Shown: one piece after another, positions 45,256 to 53,209 of the stretch
Position numbering within the stretch: position 1 is the stretch's first letter
Layout: each line of letters opens with the position of its first letter
NCBI GenBank assembly: GCA_949299935.1
Contig: CASGCE010000032.1
Coordinates: 1-64,000, forward strand
Origin: an uncultured bacterium
GTDB lineage: Bacteria; Cyanobacteriota; Vampirovibrionia; Gastranaerophilales; Gastranaerophilaceae
Length of the DNA: 64,000 bases
Reading direction: 5' to 3'
The notes under the pieces: model-generated
Databases searched by the model: none
The model's input: only the letters and a program-made list of their open reading frames with translations
Told to the model about the DNA's origin: nothing
Position numbers and translations under genes: made by a program

Positions 45256-45331
45256 AAACACTTCCTTTCTTCAAAACATACATCACTCTGAAGTCAAGAA
45301 GTTTCAAGGATTTGTATCAAAACAGAAATAT

Positions 45332-45480
45332 TTACTTTATATCCTTTATTTCAAAATCTTTGATATTCAAGCCGTTATAACGTATTTTGATTGCATCGTA
45401 GAGAGTTTTACAGCTGGGGTGAATTCCCTCTAAATGATATATTCATGTATAAATAAGGTGCGTATGATTGATATTCTATA
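45332..45480 (-). pseudogene. Decayed C-terminal copy of the WG-repeat protein gene
   Basis: The minus strand from about 45439 to 45332 encodes the same C-terminal sequence as the WG-repeat gene at 46996-48633 (HLEGIHP, KTLYDAIK, RYNGLNIKDFEIKDIK), with a few substitutions. Upstream, about 17 nt present in the intact gene are missing, which breaks the frame; similarity continues to about 45480. Only the 3' end remains. Confidence 0.8.
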
Positions 45481-45517
45481 ACTGAACTTGTTGAATGAAA
45501 TACTTGTTTATCAGCCA

Positions 45518-45862
45518 TTAATCCTTTACTTCAATAACTTTTGCAGTTAAATAATCATATTCAACCGCTTTGTCAATTTGCCAGAGTCCTTCTGGGAGAG
45601 TGAGTGTATCGTGTCGTTCTGTGTGCAAACAATAAACATCGGTCGGAACTGTGTTTTTCATATATAAAACACCCTTCTCATCTTCAAAAAATTCAACACC
45701 TTCTTTTATTTTTATTCGGTGTTCATTTCCTATGGTTTCAGATTCCGCAATCATTATTGAATCCTTATCGTTTCTTGCTTTTAAATTTTTAGGCAACTCG
45801 CTTAATTCTACAATTACACACTCGCCATGAAAATACATTCTTTTTTTACGTTTTTCTGCCAT
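45518..45862 (-). CDS. Island protein, possibly phage-related (114 aa)
   Basis: The 114 residues include HGECVIVELSELP, an ESETIGNEHRI segment, and YMKNTVPTDVY followed by ERHDTLTLPEGLW and EYDYLTA. From memory this order resembles small proteins found in phages and genomic islands, but I cannot name a family and no function is known. AAGGAGTAAAAATT precedes the ATG. It lies between two decayed gene fragments, which implies that this part of the cassette was duplicated or inserted as a block. Confidence 0.55.
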   Translation of the reverse strand: MAEKRKKRMYFHGECVIVELSELPKNLKARNDKDSIMIAESETIGNEHRIKIKEGVEFFEDEKGVLYMKNTVPTDVYCLHTERHDTLTLPEGLWQIDKAVEYDYLTAKVIEVKD

Positions 45863-45914
45863 AATTTTTACTCCTTATAATTTAAATATTTTTTATTTCT
45901 TGCCAAGCTTCTTC

Positions 45915-46046
45915 TCAAGGAATAGCATTTTCAATATTCGCTGCACGTCTATCAATTTCTTCGATTTCAATTTGGGTAAAACTTGCCTTTTCCAATTCAA
46001 TATCTTCTAATTCTTCTTTTGTTAATTCTCGGTTTCCCTCTGACAT
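45915..46046 (-). pseudogene. Truncated paralogue of the 87-aa gene
   Basis: ATG 46046 opens MSEGNRELTKEELEDIELEK and continues FTQIEIEEIDRRA, matching the start of the gene at 48657-48920. It stops at TGA 45917-45915 after 43 codons. A further EEAWQE-like frame follows, so this is probably a nonsense-truncated duplicate. Confidence 0.65.
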
Positions 46047-46057
46047 ATTTTTATTCC

Positions 46058-46114
46058 TTATAATTTTTTCAACCTCTTGTAAACGTCGAGTGAAGTGTAT
46101 TCTTGATAATAATG
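46058..46114 (-). pseudogene. C-terminal remnant of the 137-aa gene
   Basis: The minus strand here encodes HYYQEYTSLDVYKRLKKL and a stop, matching the end of the gene at 48932-49345 (HYYQEYDSADVCREIKKL). A stop codon lies directly upstream in frame, so only the tail remains. Confidence 0.65.
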
Positions 46115-46237
46115 TTAGGTGAGAACTTCTTTATTCAATAATACCTGTATTAATCGCTCTTTATGCACAATATATAAAGTTTACTGACACAAAAATTATC
46201 AAGTTAAACTTTTATCAAATCGAAATATTTTTGTAAA

Positions 46238-46891
46238 TTAAAGATTATTAATTGCCCTGTAAAATTCTTCGGCAACTTTTCTGTTTACATAATTCCAACT
46301 TTCGGCAAGGGTTGTTCCGGGTTGAAAAATATCAAGCAGACTTTGATTATCAACAACAATGTATTTTTCAACGTAGGATTGTAACTTTTTAATCCCTTCA
46401 GTAGCTCGTTCCATTCGATCGGGGAATTTGGGACTTATACTTATTTGGGTTTCGGAAGTAGCTATTTCAAGTCGACTTGGACTTTCAAATGCAAAAGGTT
46501 TGGTAACTATTGCGATTGTTTTTATTCCCTGTTCTTTAAACATTTCTGCAATCACAGGAGTTGCACCGGTTCCGCAGCCGCCGCCAAAACCAGCAATTAA
46601 AAATATAACATCCGGTTTGCCTGCTATTTCTCGAATTATATTTATATGTTTTAGTGCATATTCTTTTCCGACTTTAGGGTCTCCGCCACAGCCTAACGAT
46701 TCATTATCATCTGAATAATATTCCCCGCTCAAAACATACTTGTTTCGGGTTTTAGCTTGTTTTAAACCCTTTTCATCTGAATTAATTACAACAAAATCAA
46801 TATTTTTGCACTTGTTGTTTAAATACAAATAATCGACCATATTTTGTCCGCCATTACCAATACCCAAAACTTTAATTTTTAAATCTTTCAT
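46238..46891 (-). CDS. FtsZ/tubulin-like GTPase domain protein 1 (no C-terminal domain)
   Basis: The 217 residues match the GTP-binding half of FtsZ: VLGIGNGGQNMVDYL, the ribose loop CGGDPKVGKEYA at 69-80, the tubulin signature GGGCGTGATP at 103-112 and KPFAFESPSRLE. The protein ends about where FtsZ would begin the T7 loop (NxDFAD), so the catalytic synergy loop and the whole C-terminal domain are missing. It might bind GTP and one face of a filament without supporting hydrolysis. It lies 104 nt downstream of the WG-repeat gene on the same strand, within the island, and is separate from any housekeeping ftsZ. Confidence 0.85.
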   Translation of the reverse strand: MKDLKIKVLGIGNGGQNMVDYLYLNNKCKNIDFVVINSDEKGLKQAKTRNKYVLSGEYYSDDNESLGCGGDPKVGKEYALKHINIIREIAGKPDVIFLIAGFGGGCGTGATPVIAEMFKEQGIKTIAIVTKPFAFESPSRLEIATSETQISISPKFPDRMERATEGIKKLQSYVEKYIVVDNQSLLDIFQPGTTLAESWNYVNRKVAEEFYRAINNL

Positions 46892-46995
46892 ATCTTTATC
46901 CTTTCTGATCTTATTTTAGCTTATATATATGTCAGTATTGGTGATATTCATCACTTAAATTAAATAAATTTTCAAGTGATTGTGTCGGGGAAAAT

Positions 46996-48633
46996 TTATT
47001 TTATGTCTTTTATTTCAAAATCTTTTATGTTCAATCCGTTATAACGCATTTTGATTGCATCGTAGAGAGTTCGACAGCGAGGATGAATTCCCTCTAAATG
47101 ATAAACTCCTGTTGTTTGGTTTTTCATGTACAAATATGGTGCGTAAGTATATTTTCTTTTATCACTTTTAATCTGTCTCCAAGGTTTAATGATCCGTTGT
47201 GGTGGAAGTATTAAATGCATATCAATAATTTTATATTCCGATTTTGCCCACATTTCATTGTCAGGGTAATTTTCATAAGTATCTACGACTGTACCATATT
47301 GAAGCATTTTTTCAATACCTATTTTTTGTAAAAACAAACTTCTTGCATCTATGTTTTTTATAAATTTATACGTTTCGGGTTTTAGTTCATCAGCTGAAGC
47401 CTGTTCTATATAAGATAAACTTAAATTGTCAATACAATAACTATTATTATTTTCTGATTTTATAAATATTCCTAACCCTGTATTATAAATTTTATTACAT
47501 TTATTATCATCAAAAACTGATAAATTTAACCGATTTATAATCCAAAAACAATCTTTATGTTTTACAATAGCTAAACCGCCATAAAAAGGCTCACACTTAT
47601 TGTATTCAATGGGGATTACAATTTCACCGTTTTCGTTTATGAAACCTTCTTTTTTGTTATTTCTTGCAACATATAAATCGTCATGTGAATATTCATCTAT
47701 AAACTCATACTCTTCTGACACTTCTTCACCATTCCAATTTAGTAAAACATATTTCCCTTCTTGTTTTTGAGCTTGAATAGAATTCGGATTCGGGCAAAGT
47801 GAAAGATATTCGCATGGAATAATCACTTTATTACTTCTTGCGTCAACCAACCCGTAAAGGTCTTTTTCATCAACTTTTTTCATTACATGGTAAACTGAGT
47901 AGCTGTCAGCGTTGCATTCAACATTGTCGAAATTAAATGGGATTACCACATTCTCATTGTAATCAATAAAGCCCCATTTACCATTAAGTTTCACGGGAAA
48001 AAGTTTTCCATATTTTGAACGGATTAAAGCATTTTCGTATTTGAAAGGAATTACAGCCCTGTTACTCATATCAATAAAACCGAATTTATCATTTTTACAA
48101 ACAGGTGCATAATTTCCGTTAAAACACGAATAATCAGGAATTTCATATTCAAAAGGAATTACAATTTCGTTTTGTTTGTCGATGAATCCCCATTTGTTGT
48201 TTTTACAGACTGCTGCAAATCCATTTGAGAATGCACAATAATTCTCATATTGCGGTTCAATAATTTCCTCAGCCTCTTCGTTTATAAATCCCCACAAACC
48301 GCTTTGTTTAACTGCAAAACATCCATCCTCAACACCCAACTCAATAGCCTCGTAGGAGTTTAAAATCATATATGATAAATTTTGATAAACCTGAATAATA
48401 TGATAGATATTTTTTAATTTTATAATAAATAAATCCTTGTGTTTAGAGGTTAGTTGCTGAACAAGAAATGGTTTTTCATTTTCAAAATTTGCGACAATAT
48501 TACCATCTTCATCCATAAAAAATGTTTCGTGCCAAGAGACATTTGTCCGTAACTTTTCGTGATGACAATTTATTTGTGCAAGCGGTCGATTTTCGGTTAT
48601 AGGTAAAACTGCTTCAATGTTTTTGATGTTCAT
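46996..48633 (-). CDS. WG-repeat protein 1
   Basis: The 545-residue protein contains about seven WG (KWG-type) beta repeats of the form GFIDxxxxxVIPFxYE, for example WGFINEEAEEIIEPQYE, WGFIDKQNEIVIPFEYE and WGFIDYNENVVIPFNFD. The C-terminal 120 residues are different and end with YNGLNIKDFEIKDIK. No signal peptide is visible. WG repeats probably form beta structures that bind proteins or other ligands. It sits between the 87-aa gene and the FtsZ-like gene, and a decayed copy of its 3' end is at 45332-45480. Confidence 0.88.
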   Translation of the reverse strand: MNIKNIEAVLPITENRPLAQINCHHEKLRTNVSWHETFFMDEDGNIVANFENEKPFLVQQLTSKHKDLFIIKLKNIYHIIQVYQNLSYMILNSYEAIELGVEDGCFAVKQSGLWGFINEEAEEIIEPQYENYCAFSNGFAAVCKNNKWGFIDKQNEIVIPFEYEIPDYSCFNGNYAPVCKNDKFGFIDMSNRAVIPFKYENALIRSKYGKLFPVKLNGKWGFIDYNENVVIPFNFDNVECNADSYSVYHVMKKVDEKDLYGLVDARSNKVIIPCEYLSLCPNPNSIQAQKQEGKYVLLNWNGEEVSEEYEFIDEYSHDDLYVARNNKKEGFINENGEIVIPIEYNKCEPFYGGLAIVKHKDCFWIINRLNLSVFDDNKCNKIYNTGLGIFIKSENNNSYCIDNLSLSYIEQASADELKPETYKFIKNIDARSLFLQKIGIEKMLQYGTVVDTYENYPDNEMWAKSEYKIIDMHLILPPQRIIKPWRQIKSDKRKYTYAPYLYMKNQTTGVYHLEGIHPRCRTLYDAIKMRYNGLNIKDFEIKDIK

Positions 48634-48656
48634 TTTATGTCCTTAAATTTTTATTT

Positions 48657-48920
48657 TCAATCTAGAATATCTTTATAACCGAATTCTTTTAATATCTCAT
48701 CTGTTGTAAAAGATGGAACTTTTCCTATATCTTTAGCACGTTTGTCCATTTCCAGTATTTCATCTTGTGAAAATAATTCATTAACAAATTCTTCCCAGTG
48801 GATAGAATTTTCGGTGGCACGTCTATCCATTTCTTCGATTTCTGCTCGGGTAAAGCCTGCTTTTTCCCATTCAATATCTTCCAATTCTTCTCTTGTTAAT
48901 TCTCGGTTTTCTTCTGACAT
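48657..48920 (-). CDS. Small acidic island protein with repeated EIxEMDxRA motif
   Basis: The start at 48920 (AAGGAGTAAAAAG before it) gives 87 residues. The sequence is helical and acidic with two related segments, FTRAEIEEMDRRA and FSQDEILEMDKRA, then FTTDEILKEFGY. The pattern is compatible with a small regulator or antitoxin, but I cannot assign a family. It overlaps the upstream 137-aa gene region and precedes the WG-repeat gene by 23 nt. A truncated duplicate is at 45915-46046. Confidence 0.6.
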   Translation of the reverse strand: MSEENRELTREELEDIEWEKAGFTRAEIEEMDRRATENSIHWEEFVNELFSQDEILEMDKRAKDIGKVPSFTTDEILKEFGYKDILD

Positions 48921-48931
48921 CTTTTTACTCC

Positions 48932-49345
48932 TTATAACTTTTTTATTTCCCGACAAACATCGGCGGAATCATATTCCTGATAATAATGCTTAATAATAAT
49001 TTCTTTATTCAAGATTATCCAATCTTTGAGAGCTTGCATTTCGGCATCGGTAAAGACAATCTTTTTGTTTTCGTAATTGTCGAGTATGCCGTCAATGTAC
49101 ATTTTCACCCAGTTACTGTTATATTTTGTGTTTCGGTCATTTTGAAAACGTAAGAATGGAGACTCCTCTTTATTTTCAATGCACCTCAAATGTACACACA
49201 TCGGGAGTCCTGTTTCTTCTTGGTTAAGCGGAGTTAATAAGAAACTTTCCGCATCTTCCACTGTTTTAAACGGTTCAACACACTGACATAAACCTGCCTT
49301 TACATATTCATCTTTTAAAGTTTTTATTTCTTTGAAATTTTTCAT
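48932..49345 (-). CDS. Hypothetical island protein (137 aa)
   Basis: The protein is unrecognised, soluble, with a KNFKEIKTLKDEYVKAGLCQC start and a FLTPLNQEETGLPMCVHLRC central segment. The end is helical and basic (KHYYQEYDSADVCREIKKL). It starts the 137-aa/87-aa/WG/FtsZ-like run. On the minus strand upstream, TTGACG at about 49400 with TATAAA 16 nt later is a plausible promoter. Its tail is duplicated at 46058-46114. Confidence 0.55.
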   Translation of the reverse strand: MKNFKEIKTLKDEYVKAGLCQCVEPFKTVEDAESFLLTPLNQEETGLPMCVHLRCIENKEESPFLRFQNDRNTKYNSNWVKMYIDGILDNYENKKIVFTDAEMQALKDWIILNKEIIIKHYYQEYDSADVCREIKKL

Positions 49346-49415
49346 TTTTATACTTTCTTTTTAAAATGTTATTTTATATTTTAAATTTAAAGTACGTCAA
49401 TTTTGGTGTTATATT

Positions 49416-49562
49416 TTAAAGTTCTATAAAATATGCATCATCTTGATCCAATCTGCGGATAAATAAATATTTCCCACCGATATAAACATTTGCATTATAG
49501 TTTTCCTTATCAAGAGTCAATATTTCTTTTAAAGTTTCTATTAATTCTTCCAGTGTTGCCAT
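49416..49562 (-). CDS. Small hypothetical protein downstream of the recombinase (48 aa)
   Basis: ATG 49562 has AAAGGGAATT before it and lies 9 nt after the recombinase stop. The 48 residues begin MATLEELIETLKEILTLDKE and end with RRLDQDDAYFIEL. It is unrecognised but has good coding appearance and is probably translated with the recombinase. Confidence 0.5.
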   Translation of the reverse strand: MATLEELIETLKEILTLDKENYNANVYIGGKYLFIRRLDQDDAYFIEL

Positions 49563-49570
49563 AATTCCCT

Positions 49571-51148
49571 TTATAAAAATGTATACAATTTATCAATTGT
49601 CCAGTCTGGTTCGTGTGAACCTGTCAAAATAGCTTTAATAATGTCTTTAGGCAAAAACCTCAGTTTCATCAACCTGTAAATATGAGTATTGGCTTTTTGT
49701 TCTGAGGTTAATTTATTCTCAAACATTAGTTTGTGGTAATAAAAACTTTTCACGATAGCATCAAGAAGAATTTTATTAACCGTTTTTTGTTTAACATCGC
49801 CAATAATCAACTTGCTTCCGTTTTTTGTTGTGGAACTTATTCGGATTTTATAATCCAATTCTACTAAAGAATTTTTGTCATATTTTTGTTCAACCGGTAG
49901 ATGAGTCCCGAAAATCATATATTCTACTGCTTCTTTTGTAAGTGTTTTTGAAACCGTTATCAAAACTGATTGGCTTGAAATTTTTGCTTTAATAAGCATG
50001 TGTCTTATAAAATCTGCATTGATTTGTTTGGACTCAATTTGTTCAAAAATTATTTTTTGCTGACTTACAGAATAATTTGCAAACAATTTTTGCAGAAGTT
50101 TTTTATTAAATACAAATTCTTTAACTTTTTCTGTAACAAAGTTTTCGATTTCACCAGCAGATATTTTGGAAACAGTACCGATATCTTGTAAGCGATTTTG
50201 AATTTGTGCTTGGCTTACATAATAACGATAACGCTTACCTTGCTTATTACTATGAGTAGGCGACATGTAATTATCTTTATCGTCAAAAAGTTTTCCTTTT
50301 AATAACGAACCACTTGCGGCATTTGTAGAATTTTTGCGGATTAACGCATTTTGAGCTAAAAGCCGTTGTGTTTTTTCAAAAATTTCAAAATCTATTATTG
50401 GCTCATGCAAACCACCATAAACACTGTTTTTATGCACAATTTTCCCGATATAAGTTTTATTTGAAAGAATTTTGTACAAATGCCCCTTATAAAAGTTTTT
50501 GCCGTTGCGGGTATAAATTTTATTTCCTTGAAGGTATTTTATTAAGTCCGGAACAGTTCCAATTTCAAGATATTTACTAAAAATGAGTTTAACAGTTTTG
50601 GCTTCACTTGGTTCTATTTCCAGTTTACCGTCTACTTTAATATAACCCATTGGTGGCTTTCCGTTTATCCACATCCCTTTTTTCTTTGATGCCGCAAATT
50701 TATCCCGAATTCTTTCACCTGTCACTTCACGTTCAAATTGAGCAAAGGATAACAAAATATTTAATGTTAATCTGCCCATTGACGTTGTTGTATTAAATTG
50801 CTGAGTTATTGATACAAATGAAGTTTCGTGTTTATCAAAGACGTCAACGATTTTTGCAAAATCCATCAACGAGCGTGTCAACCTGTCAACTTTATAAACA
50901 ACAACGACATCAATCTCGCCTTTTTCAACATCTTCCAAAAGTTCCTGAAACGCAGGGCGATTCATTGTTCCACCCGAGAATCCTCCGTCATTATATTGTT
51001 TGTCGACTAACTCCCATCCCTCATGTTTTTGCGATTTAATATATGCTTCGCAGGCCTCACGCTGTGCATCAAGAGAATTGAAATCCTGTTCTAGACCTTC
51101 TTCAGATGATTTTCTTGTATATATGGCACATTTTAAAACTTTTATCAT
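49571..51148 (-). CDS. Large serine recombinase
   Basis: The 525 residues have an N-terminal resolvase catalytic domain (CAIYTRKSSEEG with the nucleophile Ser, VVVYKVDRLTRSLMDF, FAQFEREVTGERIRDK) and a recombinase domain (KPPMGYIKVDG, LYKILSNKTYIGK). The C-terminal 200 residues form a DNA-binding and coiled-coil part. Large serine recombinases integrate and excise phages and mobile elements at short att sites. The classic zinc-ribbon cysteines are not obvious. GGAG lies before the ATG. It is the likely mobility enzyme of the island and is next to a DUF2924 gene. Confidence 0.93.
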   Translation of the reverse strand: MIKVLKCAIYTRKSSEEGLEQDFNSLDAQREACEAYIKSQKHEGWELVDKQYNDGGFSGGTMNRPAFQELLEDVEKGEIDVVVVYKVDRLTRSLMDFAKIVDVFDKHETSFVSITQQFNTTTSMGRLTLNILLSFAQFEREVTGERIRDKFAASKKKGMWINGKPPMGYIKVDGKLEIEPSEAKTVKLIFSKYLEIGTVPDLIKYLQGNKIYTRNGKNFYKGHLYKILSNKTYIGKIVHKNSVYGGLHEPIIDFEIFEKTQRLLAQNALIRKNSTNAASGSLLKGKLFDDKDNYMSPTHSNKQGKRYRYYVSQAQIQNRLQDIGTVSKISAGEIENFVTEKVKEFVFNKKLLQKLFANYSVSQQKIIFEQIESKQINADFIRHMLIKAKISSQSVLITVSKTLTKEAVEYMIFGTHLPVEQKYDKNSLVELDYKIRISSTTKNGSKLIIGDVKQKTVNKILLDAIVKSFYYHKLMFENKLTSEQKANTHIYRLMKLRFLPKDIIKAILTGSHEPDWTIDKLYTFL

Positions 51149-51206
51149 ACTCCATTCATCGCTCTTTGTGCAGTATTAATCAAGTCCAAAGACACAATTG
51201 TTATCA

Positions 51207-52010
51207 TTAGAACGCATCTTTATCATTTGTAAAAATATATTTGTAGTAAGTTTCGGATTTTTTGTTTACCTCAACACAAGCAATTCCCTCAAAGAATTCG
51301 CCGCTTGAGGAGCCGTATTTCAACGGAATTATAAAATTATTATCTTTATCTATAAACCCGCATTTTCCATCCTTTTCAACCAGGCAAATTCCGGCACAAA
51401 AGCCAAACAAGCCGACCCGATCATATTCAAGCGGAATAATTATCTCATTTTTAGGGTTTACGAATCCGCACTTGCCGCTTTTTCGTACCTCCGCAAGTTC
51501 ATATTCAAAAAAATTATCACAATAATCGTATTCAAAAGGAATTATGGTTGTTATAGATTCAGCTGTAACTGAAATAATTCCCCATTTGCCATCTTTTTCC
51601 TGATGAATATAAATACTGTCACGCACAGAGATAGTTCGTCCATATCGGGTAAATGGTAGAATTTTACTTTCTGCCTTTTGTTGAAAAATTGTTTTGCCGT
51701 TAAAGTGAACTTTTTTGCAAGTATTACCTTTTTCTAAAGTGTAACCGTCCGGTCGCTGATAAATATAATCATATTCGCACGGTATAACGATTTTGCCACG
51801 ATTGTTCATAACTCCGTAAAGTGATTCGTTATTGTAAATAAATACCTGATCGGCTTCATCAAAAGTCGCGAACGGGTGAAATTCCGTTTTAAAAAGGACT
51901 TCTCCATTTTTATTTATGCAAAAAGTTTCGTCACAACCAAAAGGTTTGACAAAGGCTTTACCTCGACTAAAACCTGTTGCTGATATAAATTTATTTCTTA
52001 ATTTTTTCAT
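51207..52010 (-). CDS. WG-repeat protein 2
   Basis: The start at 52010 (ATGA overlap with the DUF2924 stop) gives 267 residues. WG-type repeats are clear in the second half: KWGIISVTAESITTIIPFEYD, KCGFVNPKNEIIIPLEYD and KCGFIDKDNNFIIPLKYG, with more degenerate units before them. It resembles WG-repeat protein 1 in type but is half as long. Translational coupling to the DUF2924 gene and position next to the recombinase place it in the element core. Confidence 0.85.
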   Translation of the reverse strand: MKKLRNKFISATGFSRGKAFVKPFGCDETFCINKNGEVLFKTEFHPFATFDEADQVFIYNNESLYGVMNNRGKIVIPCEYDYIYQRPDGYTLEKGNTCKKVHFNGKTIFQQKAESKILPFTRYGRTISVRDSIYIHQEKDGKWGIISVTAESITTIIPFEYDYCDNFFEYELAEVRKSGKCGFVNPKNEIIIPLEYDRVGLFGFCAGICLVEKDGKCGFIDKDNNFIIPLKYGSSSGEFFEGIACVEVNKKSETYYKYIFTNDKDAF

Positions 52011-52393
52011 TTCACCAATCCAAAAAATTTCTTTCCATTCCAACGGGTTCCTGTAATTTCATTTGCAATTGAAGAAAGACTTTTATAAACTTTTCCTGAA
52101 AATTCATATCCGTTATCAAGTTTTATAACTTCGTATTTAATTCCTTTGAATTCCCGAATAAGTTTCGTTCCGGTCTTTACTTCAAATGGGGTAGAGGGGG
52201 TAAATGTGGAGATTCCTTTTTCATAATTCTCTACAAGTTTGTCGATTTGTTTTTGTAGGGATTTTTCAAGACAGTTATTTTCTTTTTGCCATTTTATATA
52301 TTTTTCAGCATAAGCCTTGTGAATGTGTTTGGGCAAATCTGTGGCAAAAATCCTTTTCCATTCTTTTTCGACTTGTGTTCTGTTTCTTTTCAT
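52007..52393 (-). CDS. DUF2924 family protein
   Basis: The 128 residues end in the family signature: GTKLIREFKGIKYEVIKLD, GYEFSGKVYKSLSSIA and ITGTRWNGKKFFGL. DUF2924 genes are frequent next to serine recombinases in mobile elements, so the protein is probably an accessory factor of integration or excision; this is established as genomic association, not mechanism. It is coupled to the WG-repeat gene 2 by a 4-nt overlap. Confidence 0.88.
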   Translation of the reverse strand: MKRNRTQVEKEWKRIFATDLPKHIHKAYAEKYIKWQKENNCLEKSLQKQIDKLVENYEKGISTFTPSTPFEVKTGTKLIREFKGIKYEVIKLDNGYEFSGKVYKSLSSIANEITGTRWNGKKFFGLVK

Positions 52394-52444
52394 TAAGTTA
52401 CCTCTTTTAACAGCATTGCTCTTTGTTTAAGGCTTTTCAAGCCG

Positions 52445-52987
52445 TCAAACACAAATCTTTTCAAGAGCTTCCATATATTTTTCATCCAAAAGATTAAAAA
52501 TATCAGTCATGCTAATTCGAGCCGGGTATTTTTTAGAATCAAATTCAACAGTGATGACTTCGCACAAATTTTCAATATACGAAATCGTTTCAACCGCATG
52601 GTGTTTGCGACGGTTTCCCTCCCACTCAAACGGCAGGCTTGCCAGAACTTTTACGGACTTGTAGTTATCCAGAGCCAAATCAACGAGCTGTTTTGACCCT
52701 CCGCAAGATGTTCCGCCGCCAAGAGGAGCAATAATAATCCAGTTTGAAAACTTTCCTATTCTGTCCAAAATCTGTAATTTGCTTTCCCTAAGAGATAATT
52801 CCCCCTTAACAACATCGCCGCCTGTGGATAATCCGTTACAGGTTTTTAGACCGATACAAAAACCGGAATACTTTTCAACAACATTCTTATCCGTATCAAC
52901 GAAAAGTTTTTCGATTTTGAGTTTAACTTTAGATAAAGCATTGCAACCGCCCCTGCCAACTCCGATTATAACTGTGTTCTCAAGCAT
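52445..52987 (-). CDS. FtsZ/tubulin-like GTPase domain protein 2 (no C-terminal domain)
   Basis: The 180-residue protein has an FtsZ-like N-terminal fold: VIIGVGRGGCNALSKV, a KTCNGLSTGGDVVKGE ribose-loop region, the modified tubulin signature LGGGTSCGGSK at 89-99 and LPFEWEGNRR in place of FtsZ KPFxFEGxxR. It ends well before the T7 loop. It is clearly divergent from FtsZ-like protein 1, so the two are not a recent duplication. It is the first gene of the minus-strand block, upstream of DUF2924, WG-repeat 2 and the recombinase. Confidence 0.8.
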   Translation of the reverse strand: MLENTVIIGVGRGGCNALSKVKLKIEKLFVDTDKNVVEKYSGFCIGLKTCNGLSTGGDVVKGELSLRESKLQILDRIGKFSNWIIIAPLGGGTSCGGSKQLVDLALDNYKSVKVLASLPFEWEGNRRKHHAVETISYIENLCEVITVEFDSKKYPARISMTDIFNLLDEKYMEALEKICV

Positions 52988-53078
52988 TTTGACCTCCTTA
53001 TTATTTATATTAACAAGAAGCTATGTCAATTGCGGTGGAATAATAAAACAAAAAATGTAAATTTTATTAAGTCCCAAA

Positions 53079-53098
53079 TAACAGCTCTAGCGAGCTGT
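53079..53098. repeat. Inverted repeat upstream of the ParB-methyltransferase gene
   Basis: AACAGCTC and GAGCTGTT form a perfect 8-bp inverted repeat around TAGC. No T-run follows on either strand, so it is more likely a protein-binding site or RNA structure than a terminator. Confidence 0.5.
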
Positions 53099-53118
53099 TT
53101 ACAGGGTTTGTATGCTTG

Positions 53119-53171
53119 TAATGCACTTGTGCAGCTTGAAACAAGTGTTTAAATAGTTTATAATGCACTTG
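53119..53171 (+). promoter_or_regulatory. Promoter with flanking direct repeats, ParB-methyltransferase operon
   Basis: TTGAAA (53136-53141), 17 nt and TATAAT (53159-53164) form the promoter. The 11-mer TAATGCACTTG occurs at 53119-53129 and again at 53161-53171, so one copy overlaps the -10 box. Repressor binding at both copies would block the promoter. Confidence 0.65.
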
Positions 53172-53209
53172 CAAGGCTTATTTCAGGCAAAACGAAAGGA
53201 AGGCATCCA

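Noticed and set aside
49571-51148. Diversity-generating retroelement or invertase acting on the prepilins
   Set aside because: No reverse transcriptase or template repeat is present, and the recombinase sits in the island far from the prepilin genes, with no inverted repeats flanking them.
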